From assembly GCA_025924495.1 (NCBI GenBank), contig JAICIG010000294.1:1-10046 (forward strand): DNA of 10,046 bases, given 5' to 3'. Shown piece by piece: positions 1 to 7,146 of this stretch; position 1 is the stretch's first letter, and the number at the start of each line of letters is the position of its first letter. This stretch comes from Pirellulales bacterium (GTDB taxonomy: Bacteria > Planctomycetota > Planctomycetia > Pirellulales > JAICIG01). Below the pieces are notes generated by a model. That model ran no database searches. It worked only from the letters and a program-made list of their open reading frames with translations, and had not been told where the DNA came from. Position numbers and translations under genes: made by a program.

Positions 1-2266
1 GTGAATAACCCGCTTCGCGAAGCTGTCGCGTGGCATGGTACCCGTTCAGGACCGGCATCTCCATATCCATTAAAACGACGTCGAACGGCATTTCGGCCCG
101 TTCTGCGTTCAGGGCCGCCTCCACGGCGGCCGCGCCGTCGCTAACAAAGATCGCAATCGCGCCCGCCTGTTCCAGAATTCTCGCCAGCAAACGATGAGTG
201 TCGACGCCGTCCTCCGCCACGAGGATTCGTAGCCCGACGACGGCGCCTTCAGTCGCCGCATGTTGCAAGCGCTCCCCCGAAGATACCATCGGCCGTGCAG
301 CTTGCGCGGCAGTACTAACCGCACCGACAGGCAGCGTAACGGTGAACACACTGCCTTGGCCTAAAGCGCTTTCCACCGAGATAGCGCCCCCCAGAGCTTC
401 CGCCAGTCGTTTGCTGATCGCCAGCCCCAAGCCCGTGCCGCCATACTTGCGGCTCGTCGATATTTCGGCCTGCGAGAAGGGAACAAACAATTTTTCGATC
501 TGTTCTGGCGTCATGCCAATGCCGGTGTCGGCGATGCGCAGCGTCAGTTGCTGCCGGCCGTCGACCGTGTCGAGTGCGACGGCGAGCCGAATCGATCCGC
601 GCTCGGTGAATTTCACGGCATTACCGAGCAAATTGATGAGAATCTGCCGAATCCGCTTGGGATCGCCGCTGACAGCCGGCGGCAGCGGCGTTTCGAAATC
701 AACGTGCAATGCAATTTCTTGTTGCTCGATTCGTCCGCACAACAAAGCGACTGCGTCTTCAATTAACCCCCGCGGCGAGAACGCCGCATGCTCGATCTCC
801 AACCCGCCCGCCTCGACCTTCGACAGGTCTAAGATATCATTGATCAGGGCCAGCAAGTGTTCGCCGCTGCGCCGAATGACGCTGGCAGCCTCCGCCTGCC
901 GCGGCTCGACGGCCGACTCGGCCAGTAGTTCCGCAAACCCGAGAATGGCAGTCAACGGAGTGCGCAGCTCGTGACTCATCGTCGATAGAAACTCCGATTT
1001 CGCCCGGGTCGCGCTCTCCGCCGCCTCTCTGGCGGCCTCTAGTTCGACGTTCGCTTGCAGCAATTGCCGGTGGGTCGTTATTAGTTCGTTGTTCAGCCGG
1101 CTGATTTCATTGAGTCCGAACTCGGGCGACGCAGTCAATGCCCCCAGCCGCGGCGCCTGCGACACGGGGCTTTGCGGCGCCGGCTTATCGCTTTCGGCTA
1201 GCAGGCAGTCGGCCAGCGCGATGGCGGCGAGCGGATCGGCGGCGCAGCCGTCGGCGCCAAGGCGCTGCCATAACTGGGGCACTAGCGCAAACGGCGGGCC
1301 GCCCACCATAATCTTCACTCGTTGCAACCTCGCGTCGGCGCGCAGGGCCGCAATCGTTTGCTCGACCAGCGAGAGTCGAAAGCTGGTCGTCGCGGAAAGC
1401 GCGATGATTTCAGGACGTCGCTGGCCCGCCAGCCGCACGAGCTCATTCGGCGGCACGCCTGCGCCCAGGTATTCGGTATCCCAGCCGTGCAATTCGAAGA
1501 TATCGGCCAGCATCCGCGGTCCCAGCTCGTGAAGCTCTCCACCGGCAGAACTAACCAGCAACCGGCGTCCGGAGCCTGGCGCCTTGAGAATGTAAGGCCA
1601 AAGTTGAGCAATCGCGTTCTGAGTCGCCGCCGTGCAATAATGCTCGTGGGCCACATCAATGCGATTTATCTGCCACAGTCGTCCCACCTCGCGCTGGCAG
1701 GGCTGCAGCACTCGCAGATAAATATCGCTCGCCGGAACGCCGCTCAGCATGGCATCCAGCAGCAGTCGCCGCGCTTGCTCGTCGTCGCGAGCCAAGAGCA
1801 GCTCTAGATATTGGCCAACCAGATGGCCATGACTTGCGCCCGCGGTCAGCTCCGACTCGACGCCGATCGGCAACTGTGCCAATTGCCGCCTGGCAAAATC
1901 GACATATTCGGCGGCGGCCGCCGCGATCGACTCGGCGAGTCCCTTCTTAAGTGCCAAGTCGATGCAGTCCAAAACGGCTTCGACATCGACCGATTTGAGT
2001 CCGCGGGCCAGCAGTGCGATCTTCAGCCAGCCAATGTAATCCAGAAACAACTGAGGCGCATCGAATGCCATCGCATTGGCCAGGCAGGCGAAATGCCAGT
2101 TCGTCTCTTCCAGCAGATCGCGCCCACTGGCATCGTCTTTGCCGCAGCTCGCCCCGGCGAGTTTTCTTTCTTGGGCCTCGAGCGTCATGCGAGCCAACAG
2201 CGGCAGATTAGAATCAACGGCAAGGCTGGCCGCCGCCCTCAATTCCGCAGGAATAGCACACCTCAT
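1..2266 (-). CDS. Hybrid histidine kinase with CarH-type B12-binding input domain (partial, 3' end off window)
   Basis: 755 codons are visible and the end is lost at the left edge. Domains in order: a helical N-terminal region (about 1-130); a four-helix cobalamin-capping bundle (about 140-225) with W198-x9-E208-H209; a Rossmann-like B12-binding domain (about 235-355) with E244-L-H246-E-L-G249 and G322-G323; a coiled-coil linker (about 380-425); HisKA with phospho-acceptor H432 in SHELRTP; an HATPase domain with N-box N545/N549, DTGIGM at 580-585 and GGTGLGL at 609-615; and a receiver domain with acidic pair E685-D686 and phospho-acceptor D734 (VLMDMEMP). The receiver's last part is missing. 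No membrane segment is seen, so it is probably cytosolic. The family logic is autophosphorylation on His and transfer to the Asp. Inferred role: cobalamin- or light-controlled phosphorelay. The ATG at 2266 is the first possible start, because an in-frame TAA lies two codons upstream; no clear Shine-Dalgarno is seen. The kinase assignment is very sure; adenosylcobalamin and light sensing are inferred from motifs. Confidence 0.93.
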   Translation of the reverse strand, partial: MRCAIPAELRAAASLAVDSNLPLLARMTLEAQERKLAGASCGKDDASGRDLLEETNWHFACLANAMAFDAPQLFLDYIGWLKIALLARGLKSVDVEAVLDCIDLALKKGLAESIAAAAAEYVDFARRQLAQLPIGVESELTAGASHGHLVGQYLELLLARDDEQARRLLLDAMLSGVPASDIYLRVLQPCQREVGRLWQINRIDVAHEHYCTAATQNAIAQLWPYILKAPGSGRRLLVSSAGGELHELGPRMLADIFELHGWDTEYLGAGVPPNELVRLAGQRRPEIIALSATTSFRLSLVEQTIAALRADARLQRVKIMVGGPPFALVPQLWQRLGADGCAADPLAAIALADCLLAESDKPAPQSPVSQAPRLGALTASPEFGLNEISRLNNELITTHRQLLQANVELEAAREAAESATRAKSEFLSTMSHELRTPLTAILGFAELLAESAVEPRQAEAASVIRRSGEHLLALINDILDLSKVEAGGLEIEHAAFSPRGLIEDAVALLCGRIEQQEIALHVDFETPLPPAVSGDPKRIRQILINLLGNAVKFTERGSIRLAVALDTVDGRQQLTLRIADTGIGMTPEQIEKLFVPFSQAEISTSRKYGGTGLGLAISKRLAEALGGAISVESALGQGSVFTVTLPVGAVSTAAQAARPMVSSGERLQHAATEGAVVGLRILVAEDGVDTHRLLARILEQAGAIAIFVSDGAAAVEAALNAERAEMPFDVVLMDMEMPVLNGYHATRQLREAGYS

Positions 2267-2698
2267 GATTTACACGCGTAGCTACGCAGCCCGTCCTTGC
2301 TACTGACGATACGACGGAAAATGGCGCGTTTCGCCAGTTGCCCGTTACGCTAAACCATCATGCGGTAAAAGAAAAGCCGTGCGAAGGCGCCATCGAGACC
2401 ACGGCACGCAACGTCCCACGAATCGATGGCAGCATCCGCCAGAGAGTCGCTGCCGAGGCGCCTGTCGCAGGGTTGTGCCGGCATCGTTTGGCATCGCAGG
2501 GACTTGCGCAGTTGTGTAGATTGCTTCGTTTTCTAAACTCTACTGGGGGCGAGATCGCCCGATGGCTTTGACTCGCTAGCGTGGCGGGATAAGCTTTAAG
2601 CATGCCCCTCTTCGAATGATGAAACGCTCATGGCGGGCGGCTTGATAGTTCGTGCTCGCCAGGGGCGTTTGTTGCTGTGGAATTGGGAGGGGGGAATC
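2267..2698. other. Non-coding region between divergent kinase and small membrane protein genes
   Basis: About 430 bp with only short overlapping open frames that have no ribosome binding site and no recognisable product. It should hold the promoters of both flanking genes. Visible are the palindrome at 2276-2287, a small hairpin TGGCG-CGTTT-CGCCA at 2322-2336, and another, GGGCG-AGAT-CGCCC, at 2547-2560. A TTGACT at about 2568 is a possible -35 element, but no good -10 follows at the right spacing. Confidence 0.6.
2276..2287. promoter_or_regulatory. 12-bp perfect palindrome upstream of the kinase gene
   Basis: GCGTAGCTACGC is identical to its reverse complement and ends 9 bp before the kinase start codon, where a ribosome binding site would normally lie. 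It could be an operator or a small translational hairpin, or it could be chance. No known regulator's site is recognised. Confidence 0.3.
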
Positions 2699-2995
2699 AT
2701 GTGGACAGCCATCGGATTTCTGGTCGGCGTTTGCTGCGCTACAAGCCTGGGCTTTCTCGCCGGGGCTGCCTTTTCACACCTCATGTCTCGAGAGGCGGTC
2801 GCTGCCTGGGAAAATTTGGCGATCGCGGTGCAGGACTTTCTGGATAAAAACCACGCCGCACGTCAGTTCCACGAGGCCGATCTCGAGACGCTCAAGGACG
2901 CCATGAGCGTCCTCAGACGCTTAGATATCGCGCCGATGTCTGCGGCTCGCGGCAACCATCGTCTGATGACGCGCGCTGCTCACGGCGAGGATTGA
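2699..2995 (+). CDS. Small single-pass membrane protein, unknown function
   Basis: 98 residues. The ATG at 2699 is chosen over an earlier in-frame start at 2630 because a strong Shine-Dalgarno (GGGAGGGGGG, 2685-2694) sits directly before it. Residues about 3-25 form one hydrophobic segment rich in Gly, Ala and Cys (FLVGVCCATSLGFLAGAAF), suitable as a membrane anchor. Residues about 29-75 look like an amphipathic helix with mixed charge (EAVAAWENLAIAVQDFLDK and following), and a short basic tail ends in HGED. No enzymatic motif is visible and I do not recognise a family. No partner gene lies close: the nearest gene upstream is divergent, and the next downstream has its own promoter. Confidence 0.72.
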   Translation: MWTAIGFLVGVCCATSLGFLAGAAFSHLMSREAVAAWENLAIAVQDFLDKNHAARQFHEADLETLKDAMSVLRRLDIAPMSAARGNHRLMTRAAHGED

Positions 2996-3008
2996 ACTTG
3001 CCGTGAGC
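2978..3008 (+). repeat. 9-bp perfect inverted repeat spanning the stop codon of the small membrane protein gene
   Basis: GCTCACGGC (2978-2986) pairs exactly with GCCGTGAGC (3000-3008) around a 13-nt loop that contains the TGA stop. No T-run follows, so it is not a standard intrinsic terminator. It may protect the mRNA end, act as a Rho-type pause, or influence termination of translation. Confidence 0.5.
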
Positions 3009-3424
3009 CCGATGGGCGCGGTTCGTTCTATTCATTTCCTGACGCGGCCGCGGAATCGACCGCGAACTGCGACAATCAGCCCGGCGATCTTCCATCGGCC
3101 GTCTGGACGGCAAGCCGGCGTGCGCGGCCCTAACCGAGGCAGAACCGCCTGAAATCTTCCGGCAGGCCTCGATGAGATTTGAGGAAGTCACTGCGTAATA
3201 GCTAGGCAGAATAATGCACGAAAGAGGGCGTGTGTTTTTTTCCTGTTGCCTGGGCCGCACGGACTAAACCCGACGAAATCGATGGTTTTTCTGCAGAGCG
3301 TTCGCGCCGCCGTCGTGTATGCGACTCGTTGTACGGAAGCCTTGGCACGCACCTTGCATAGCCCCTAATCACGTCCGCTGTGGCAGGCTGCGGGGAAGGA
3401 TCAACTTAGAAGGAGGGACTGTAG
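2996..3424. other. Non-coding region upstream of the DUF1559 gene
   Basis: About 430 bp without a convincing gene. It contains the right arm of the 2978-3008 inverted repeat, a T7 run at 3235-3241 after a weak 4-bp stem, a short dyad GTCG-N6-CGAC at 3312-3325, the sigma-54 promoter at 3342-3358 and a 5' leader of about 55 nt leading to a good ribosome binding site. Space upstream of the promoter is ample for an enhancer-binding activator, but no clear binding repeat is seen. Confidence 0.6.
3342..3358 (+). promoter_or_regulatory. Sigma-54 (RpoN) -24/-12 promoter
   Basis: The sequence TTGGCACGCACCTTGCA matches the RpoN consensus YTGGCACG-N4-TTGCW at every defined position. The essential GG (3344-3345) and GC (3356-3357) are separated by exactly 10 bases, as required. 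The expected transcription start is about 3369, giving a leader of roughly 55 nt before the DUF1559 start codon. Such promoters need an AAA+ enhancer-binding activator, so the downstream pair is probably switched on by a specific signal rather than expressed constitutively. Confidence 0.82.
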
Positions 3425-4477
3425 ATGCTTGTTGCCTGTCGAAAGCGCGGTGCGCGCGGTTTTACGTTGGTGGAGTTGTTGGTGGTGATCGCGATCATCG
3501 GCATTTTGATTGGATTGTTGTTGCCGGCGGTGCAAGCAGCCCGCGAAGCGGCTCGCCGCTCTCAATGCACCAATAATCTGAAACAGCTCGGCCTGGGATT
3601 GCAGAACTATCACGACACGCACCGCAAGTTTCCGCCCAGTGGATTGAACCAGGGAGCGATTGGCGGCGCGCCGTATGTGCCGATCAATAACATCATGGGA
3701 ACCAGCGGCTTCGTGCTGATGCTGCCATTCATCGAGCAGCAGGCACTTTATCAGACCTACAACATGAACGCCTCGGCATGCAGCTCGACGTATAGCGGCA
3801 ATTTAGCCGCCCCGGCAACGATTGCGGGCGATCCGGTCGCGACGGGCAATGATCTGGTCGTCTCCACACAATTGCCCAACTTTCTTTGTCCCAGCGACGA
3901 CGGAGTGAGAACCATGGCTGCGGGCGCCGCTTACGGCATTACCGCCGCCGACACAAAACTGGGCGCTAAGACGACGTATGAGTTCAGCACCAAGCCTTCG
4001 ATGGAATTCTCGGGAGCAGTCAACGGTTGGAACACGTGGTACGGCAATAACGGCGCATCGCAGTATCGCGCCCTGTTCGGCCAGAACAGCAGTAGCAGTT
4101 TTGCCAGCATCACGGACGGTTCCAGCAATACCGCGGCATTTATCGAAACAACGCTCATGGTTTACAACGGCAACGGCAACGCCTGGGGTTACCGGGCCTG
4201 GGTGATGGACGGCGTGACGCTGTTCGACAATTACAACAACTTTCCCTCGATGCCGCTGTGCGGCGGCCCAATCAACTGCTGGACCTACAGCACTACCGCG
4301 GCGTCGTACCTGCCCGGGCGAGTCGCCTCTTGGGGCATGGCAGGTAGCCTCCATGCGGCAGGTTGCAATGTCGTATTGGCCGACGGCTCGGTGCGATTCG
4401 TCAGCGAAGCGACCAACAAGGTCACTTTGGGCCAATTGTGCAACATCGCCGATGGCGGCGTGGTGAGCTCTTTCTAA
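3425..4477 (+). CDS. DUF1559 family prepilin-type (pseudopilin-like) protein
   Basis: 350 residues, a normal length for the planctomycete DUF1559 family. The N-terminus is a type III (type IV pilin) signal: short basic leader, cleavage expected between G12 and F13 ([11 protein letters not shown]), Glu at mature position 5 (E17), and a hydrophobic helix to about residue 38 followed by the family signature [25 protein letters not shown]. The C-terminus carries the H-x9-DG motif (H310, D320-G321; [16 protein letters not shown]). After processing by a prepilin peptidase it is expected to be membrane-anchored with its globular part outside; the exact role of the family is not known. Start: ATG 3425 with AGGAGGG at 3411-3417, spacing 7. 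It follows a sigma-54 promoter and is 29 nt ahead of a lipoprotein gene in the same unit. Confidence 0.95.
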   Translation: MLVACRKRGARGFTLVELLVVIAIIGILIGLLLPAVQAAREAARRSQCTNNLKQLGLGLQNYHDTHRKFPPSGLNQGAIGGAPYVPINNIMGTSGFVLMLPFIEQQALYQTYNMNASACSSTYSGNLAAPATIAGDPVATGNDLVVSTQLPNFLCPSDDGVRTMAAGAAYGITAADTKLGAKTTYEFSTKPSMEFSGAVNGWNTWYGNNGASQYRALFGQNSSSSFASITDGSSNTAAFIETTLMVYNGNGNAWGYRAWVMDGVTLFDNYNNFPSMPLCGGPINCWTYSTTAASYLPGRVASWGMAGSLHAAGCNVVLADGSVRFVSEATNKVTLGQLCNIADGGVVSSF

Positions 4478-4506
4478 AGGCATCTGGAACAACGGAGATC
4501 AAGAGC

Positions 4507-4941
4507 ATGAATCGCTGGCAAATTGCCGCACTGGTCAGCCTGATAATCTGCGGCTGCGGAAAGTCGGGAGGAGCGCCGAAAATTCAGGAGTTGCCGATCA
4601 CCGGCAAAGTCACCCTCGACGGCAGGCCGTTGCCGGGCGCCGACGTGGTGTTCGCGTTGACCAATCCGCCCGCGGTGTTCGCAGGCAAGACCAAGGACGA
4701 TGGCAGTTACCAACTGCAAACCGTCGCGCAGAACGCCGCCACCGCTCAAGGGCAGTGCAAGGTAACCATCAGCCGCCTGGTCAAACCCGACGGTTCCCCG
4801 CTGTCGCCGGAAGAGACTCCGGCCGACGCCGGCGCGGTGGAACAACTGCCCGGCAAGTATTCGCGATTCGAAATGTCGACTCTGACGGCAAACATCGGCG
4901 CGCAAGGAGGCGCGATCGACTTCCCGCTGACGAGTCAGTAG
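4507..4941 (+). CDS. Small lipoprotein with carboxypeptidase-regulatory-like (transthyretin-like) fold
   Basis: 144 residues. A short signal peptide ends in ICGC, so lipidation is expected at C17 (G at -1), although Cys at -2 is less usual. The mature part starts with a Gly/Lys-rich linker, then ITGKVTLDGRPLPGADVVF (about 32-50), the first strands of a carboxypeptidase-regulatory-like beta sandwich, and later DDGSYQL and GKYS segments. Proteins of this kind very often follow DUF1559 genes in planctomycetes; a partner or surface role is inferred. It starts 29 nt after the DUF1559 stop with a GGAG (4495-4498) upstream, and a hairpin terminator follows its stop by 16 nt, so the two genes make a closed bicistronic unit. 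Confidence 0.88.
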   Translation: MNRWQIAALVSLIICGCGKSGGAPKIQELPITGKVTLDGRPLPGADVVFALTNPPAVFAGKTKDDGSYQLQTVAQNAATAQGQCKVTISRLVKPDGSPLSPEETPADAGAVEQLPGKYSRFEMSTLTANIGAQGGAIDFPLTSQ

Positions 4942-4957
4942 TGTAGGAGTCAGGAGC

Positions 4958-4992
4958 AAACGTTGCGTGCGGAATTCGCGCGCAACGTTTTC
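4958..4992 (+). terminator. Intrinsic terminator after the DUF1559-lipoprotein unit
   Basis: The 14-nt arms AAACGTTGCGTGCG (4958-4971) and CGCGCGCAACGTTT (4977-4990) pair fully with one T-G wobble around loop GAATT. The right arm runs into a short T tract (four T at 4988-4991). The stem is strong and nearly symmetrical, so it could also stop transcription from the other strand. Confidence 0.8.
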
Positions 4993-5138
4993 TGCGCGCG
5001 AGGTTTCCTTGGCAGCTGCGCATATTATTGCCCCTAACGCCTGACTTCTATCTCATCCAGTTGCCATTTGCCAAGTCTCGCGTGCGGGTTCACAATAGTC
5101 CGGCATCGATTCGCTGAGCCTCCTTGCCGGGGTCGCCC

Positions 5139-5768
5139 GTGCCGCGCCTGCGCTTTTCGCTCAAAACATTGTTCGTCTCGCTCCTCTTGGCCGCCTTGGC
5201 TGCGTCGAACGTCTTCACGTCTTGGCGACTGAAGCGGTTGCATGAAGAGAACATAACGCTGCGCAAGGAGGCCGGTCACCTCGTCATTAAGGACCCGGCG
5301 AAGTTCAATGTCGTCGTCGTGCCGACCTTTGAAGACTTGATGTGGCGCTGGCGCGTCCACGTTCCGCCTGGCGCCGGCGAGCGGATTTCGCTGGCGTCGC
5401 AACAGATCCCGCAGAACGGCTACTCGGCAAGCTTCTCGGCGACGACGCTTCCGCCCGGCGATTACCTGCTGACGGCAACCGTTCGCCGCAATCACCATGG
5501 GGACTGGTCGCTGACGGTGGGGCATCCCGGGGGCTCGTCCGCTACCACCATCGACGAGAAATTCGCCGGCTGGCTCGAGCGTCAATCTGGCGCCGCCGGC
5601 TGGTCGACTTCGCAAGCCGGCCAGAACGAGGCGGTTGTGCGCGAGCCTGGAACCAAACTCGATCTGCTGCGCTTGCGCGTGATGGTTCAATCGCCCGACC
5701 GCAAAAACGTCGACGCCATCAACAAGCCCAGCGATGGGATTCTGATCTGGCTCGAGGACGAGAAGTAA
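5139..5768 (+). CDS. Membrane-anchored protein with RFSLKTLF-type N-terminus, unknown function
   Basis: 209 residues from GTG 5139, preferred to TTG 5124 because it starts at the usual planctomycete form (M/V)PRLRFSLKTLF and has a weak GGGG at 5129-5132 before it. Residues about 8-28 are one hydrophobic segment, followed by a short charged helix (RLKRLHEENITLRKE, about 30-44) that may form a coiled coil. The rest (about 50-209) looks like beta-rich extracytoplasmic sequence with many short hydrophobic strands (FNVVVVP, GDYLLTATVRR, DWSLTVG). No catalytic motif is visible. It lies alone after the terminator at 4958-4992 and is convergent with the SUKH gene, 36 nt away. Function cannot be assigned. 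Confidence 0.78.
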   Translation: MPRLRFSLKTLFVSLLLAALAASNVFTSWRLKRLHEENITLRKEAGHLVIKDPAKFNVVVVPTFEDLMWRWRVHVPPGAGERISLASQQIPQNGYSASFSATTLPPGDYLLTATVRRNHHGDWSLTVGHPGGSSATTIDEKFAGWLERQSGAAGWSTSQAGQNEAVVREPGTKLDLLRLRVMVQSPDRKNVDAINKPSDGILIWLEDEK

Positions 5769-5799
5769 GGGCGCAGGGCAAGGGGTTAGCGCCCGCCCT
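5769..5799. terminator. Possible hairpin between convergent genes
   Basis: GGGCGC (5769-5774), directly after the stop of the upstream gene, pairs with GCGCCC (5789-5794). A competing pairing is AGGGC (5775-5779) with GCCCT (5795-5799). It fills the 36-nt gap between two convergent genes and could serve both. There is no clear T-run, so the call is weak. Confidence 0.35.
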
Positions 5800-5804
5800 G
5801 TCTC

Positions 5805-7031
5805 TCACTGGTCGTCCAAACCGCGCATCAAACCCTTAATCTGCCGCACCGTCTCAGGATCGGGCGGGCTGGCGGCGATCTTCTGTTGAGCTTGTTGGAC
5901 CATCTGTTGCATTTTCTTTTGCATGATCTCTGCCATCTTGGCGAATTCGGGCGGCATGCCGCTCATATCGCCCGTCTCGGCGGCAAACTCGCGATCCATT
6001 TGCTCCTTCATTGCCAGGGCCGCCTGCAACATCGTGGCGGTGCGGTGTTCGGGCGCCAGCGCGTTGAGCGTCTGTTCGAGCTTTGCCTGCTGGTCTTGTT
6101 TGGCCTGGGCCCGAGCAGCTCCTTCGGCGCCAAAGAGTTCCTTCCGTAAAGCCTCAAGCTTGCCGCGATCGGTCGATTCGAACATCACATAAATTGGCAC
6201 GCCTCGATTGGTCGAGTTCTTCCAGCGGCCGTCGTCGTTCGTCTCCGACTGCTGCTCGACGATGTCGTCGCTCTCTTCTGGTTGCAGGTGCAGCCCGTAA
6301 GTTCCAACTGGCGCCGGCCGGCGCGGACTGACATCGGCACACGACGAATCGAGCGGCAGCGGCAGCGTGGTGCGCGTCAGCGTCTCTCCCTCGGGCGATC
6401 TCTCGCGAGTGAAGAGAACCAAGGCCTTGCCCTCGCGCGCCAAGACTTGCTCGGACGACGCTGACTTTCCAAAGACGGGCAAAAGATCGATCGTCTCTCG
6501 CGCGACGACCGGCAACCGCTCGGTCTCCGACCAGTCGACGCTGGGGGCGTCGGACGAGGCGAGCATCGCTTTGAAAAACCCGCTCAGCGTCGGGTTGGCC
6601 AGGTACGTGCTTTCGCCGTGATGGTCGAAGTAGACGCTCGGATCGCCTTTCGGGCCTCGCGAGTTGAAGTTCATCAACAACGTCGCGCCGGTTTCCGATT
6701 CCTCGCCGAACACGAACATCAAGTCGTGATTGGGCGCCTCATCCTCGTCGATCTCGGTCCATTCCCAGAAGTCTTCATCGACCGGCGCCATCTGTTCGAG
6801 CGGCAAAATATCTAGCGACGTGTTGCGCACCGACCCGCCGTTTCGAATTGCTAGCGACTTGCGCAGCAGATCGGGCAGCTTTACGCCATGCCTTTTCTCC
6901 CACGCGGCAATTTGCTTGTCACTCACGCCCGGCGGCATTTCAGCCTCTATCGCATCTTCGTCGACGCATTCCTCTTCAAACTCGTCGTAGTCGCGACCGC
7001 CATCCATCCAGAAGCGTTCAAAATCGATCAT
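5805..7031 (-). CDS. SMI1/KNR4 (SUKH) domain protein with long extra C-terminal region
   Basis: 408 residues. An acidic N-terminus (1-35, EFEEECVDEDAIEAE) precedes a SMI1/KNR4-type domain at about 36-157, recognisable by GVSDKQIAAWEKRHGVKLPD, the RNGG turn at 63-66, DILPLEQM, LMNFNS and VYFDHHGES. A mixed alpha/beta region follows (about 165-300, with GVPIYVMFES at 277-286), then a Gln/Met-rich helical, probably coiled-coil tail (about 305-385) ending in KGLMRGLDDQ. Bacterial SUKH proteins are often immunity proteins of polymorphic toxins, but no toxin gene is nearby and the extra C-terminal 250 residues are unusual for a simple immunity protein. Start ATG 7031 has GAGGT just upstream; the frame stays open to 7301, but that extension overlaps the DUF1501 gene and lacks SUKH-like sequence. 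Probably cytosolic; function unknown. Confidence 0.85.
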   Translation of the reverse strand: MIDFERFWMDGGRDYDEFEEECVDEDAIEAEMPPGVSDKQIAAWEKRHGVKLPDLLRKSLAIRNGGSVRNTSLDILPLEQMAPVDEDFWEWTEIDEDEAPNHDLMFVFGEESETGATLLMNFNSRGPKGDPSVYFDHHGESTYLANPTLSGFFKAMLASSDAPSVDWSETERLPVVARETIDLLPVFGKSASSEQVLAREGKALVLFTRERSPEGETLTRTTLPLPLDSSCADVSPRRPAPVGTYGLHLQPEESDDIVEQQSETNDDGRWKNSTNRGVPIYVMFESTDRGKLEALRKELFGAEGAARAQAKQDQQAKLEQTLNALAPEHRTATMLQAALAMKEQMDREFAAETGDMSGMPPEFAKMAEIMQKKMQQMVQQAQQKIAASPPDPETVRQIKGLMRGLDDQ

Positions 7032-7082
7032 GAGGACCTCGCGGGTTGAGAGGAGAGAAGTTCGCAACCGATTCGCGGAGTC

Positions 7083-7088
7083 AGTATA
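7083..7088 (-). promoter_or_regulatory. Possible -10 element for the SUKH gene
   Basis: On the minus strand the sequence reads TATACT (5 of 6 to the sigma-70 -10 consensus), about 50 nt before the ATG at 7031. No good -35 is found at 16-18 nt, so this is tentative. Confidence 0.28.
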
Positions 7089-7146
7089 CCGCTGCTCTGG
7101 GACAGGATGAAAACACTTGCCCCACACCACGGCCGCGACCTTTCCG

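Noticed and set aside
198..974. 258-residue open frame on the plus strand
   Set aside because: It is the antisense shadow of the histidine kinase, whose catalytic motifs are unambiguous; the plus-strand translation is low-complexity Ser/Arg/Ala without any domain.
2488..2507. Second sigma-54-like sequence (TTGGCA ... TTGC)
   Set aside because: GG and GC are 4 bp too far apart for an RpoN promoter.
2338..2603. Two short overlapping open frames on opposite strands
   Set aside because: Neither has a ribosome binding site or protein-like composition; the region is treated as non-coding.
3217..3241. Weak hairpin (CACG/CGTG) followed by a T7 run
   Set aside because: Only four Watson-Crick pairs with an 8-nt loop; not strong enough to call a terminator, and no gene ends just before it.
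2913..3260. 115-residue minus-strand open frame
   Set aside because: Overlaps the end of the small membrane protein gene and the non-coding region; Arg/Ser-rich without structure.
3803..4492. 229-residue open frame on the minus strand
   Set aside because: Shadow of the DUF1559 gene; no recognisable domain in its translation.
5124..5138. TTG start five codons upstream of the chosen GTG
   Set aside because: No ribosome binding site fits it, and the product from GTG begins at the usual position before RFSLKTLF.
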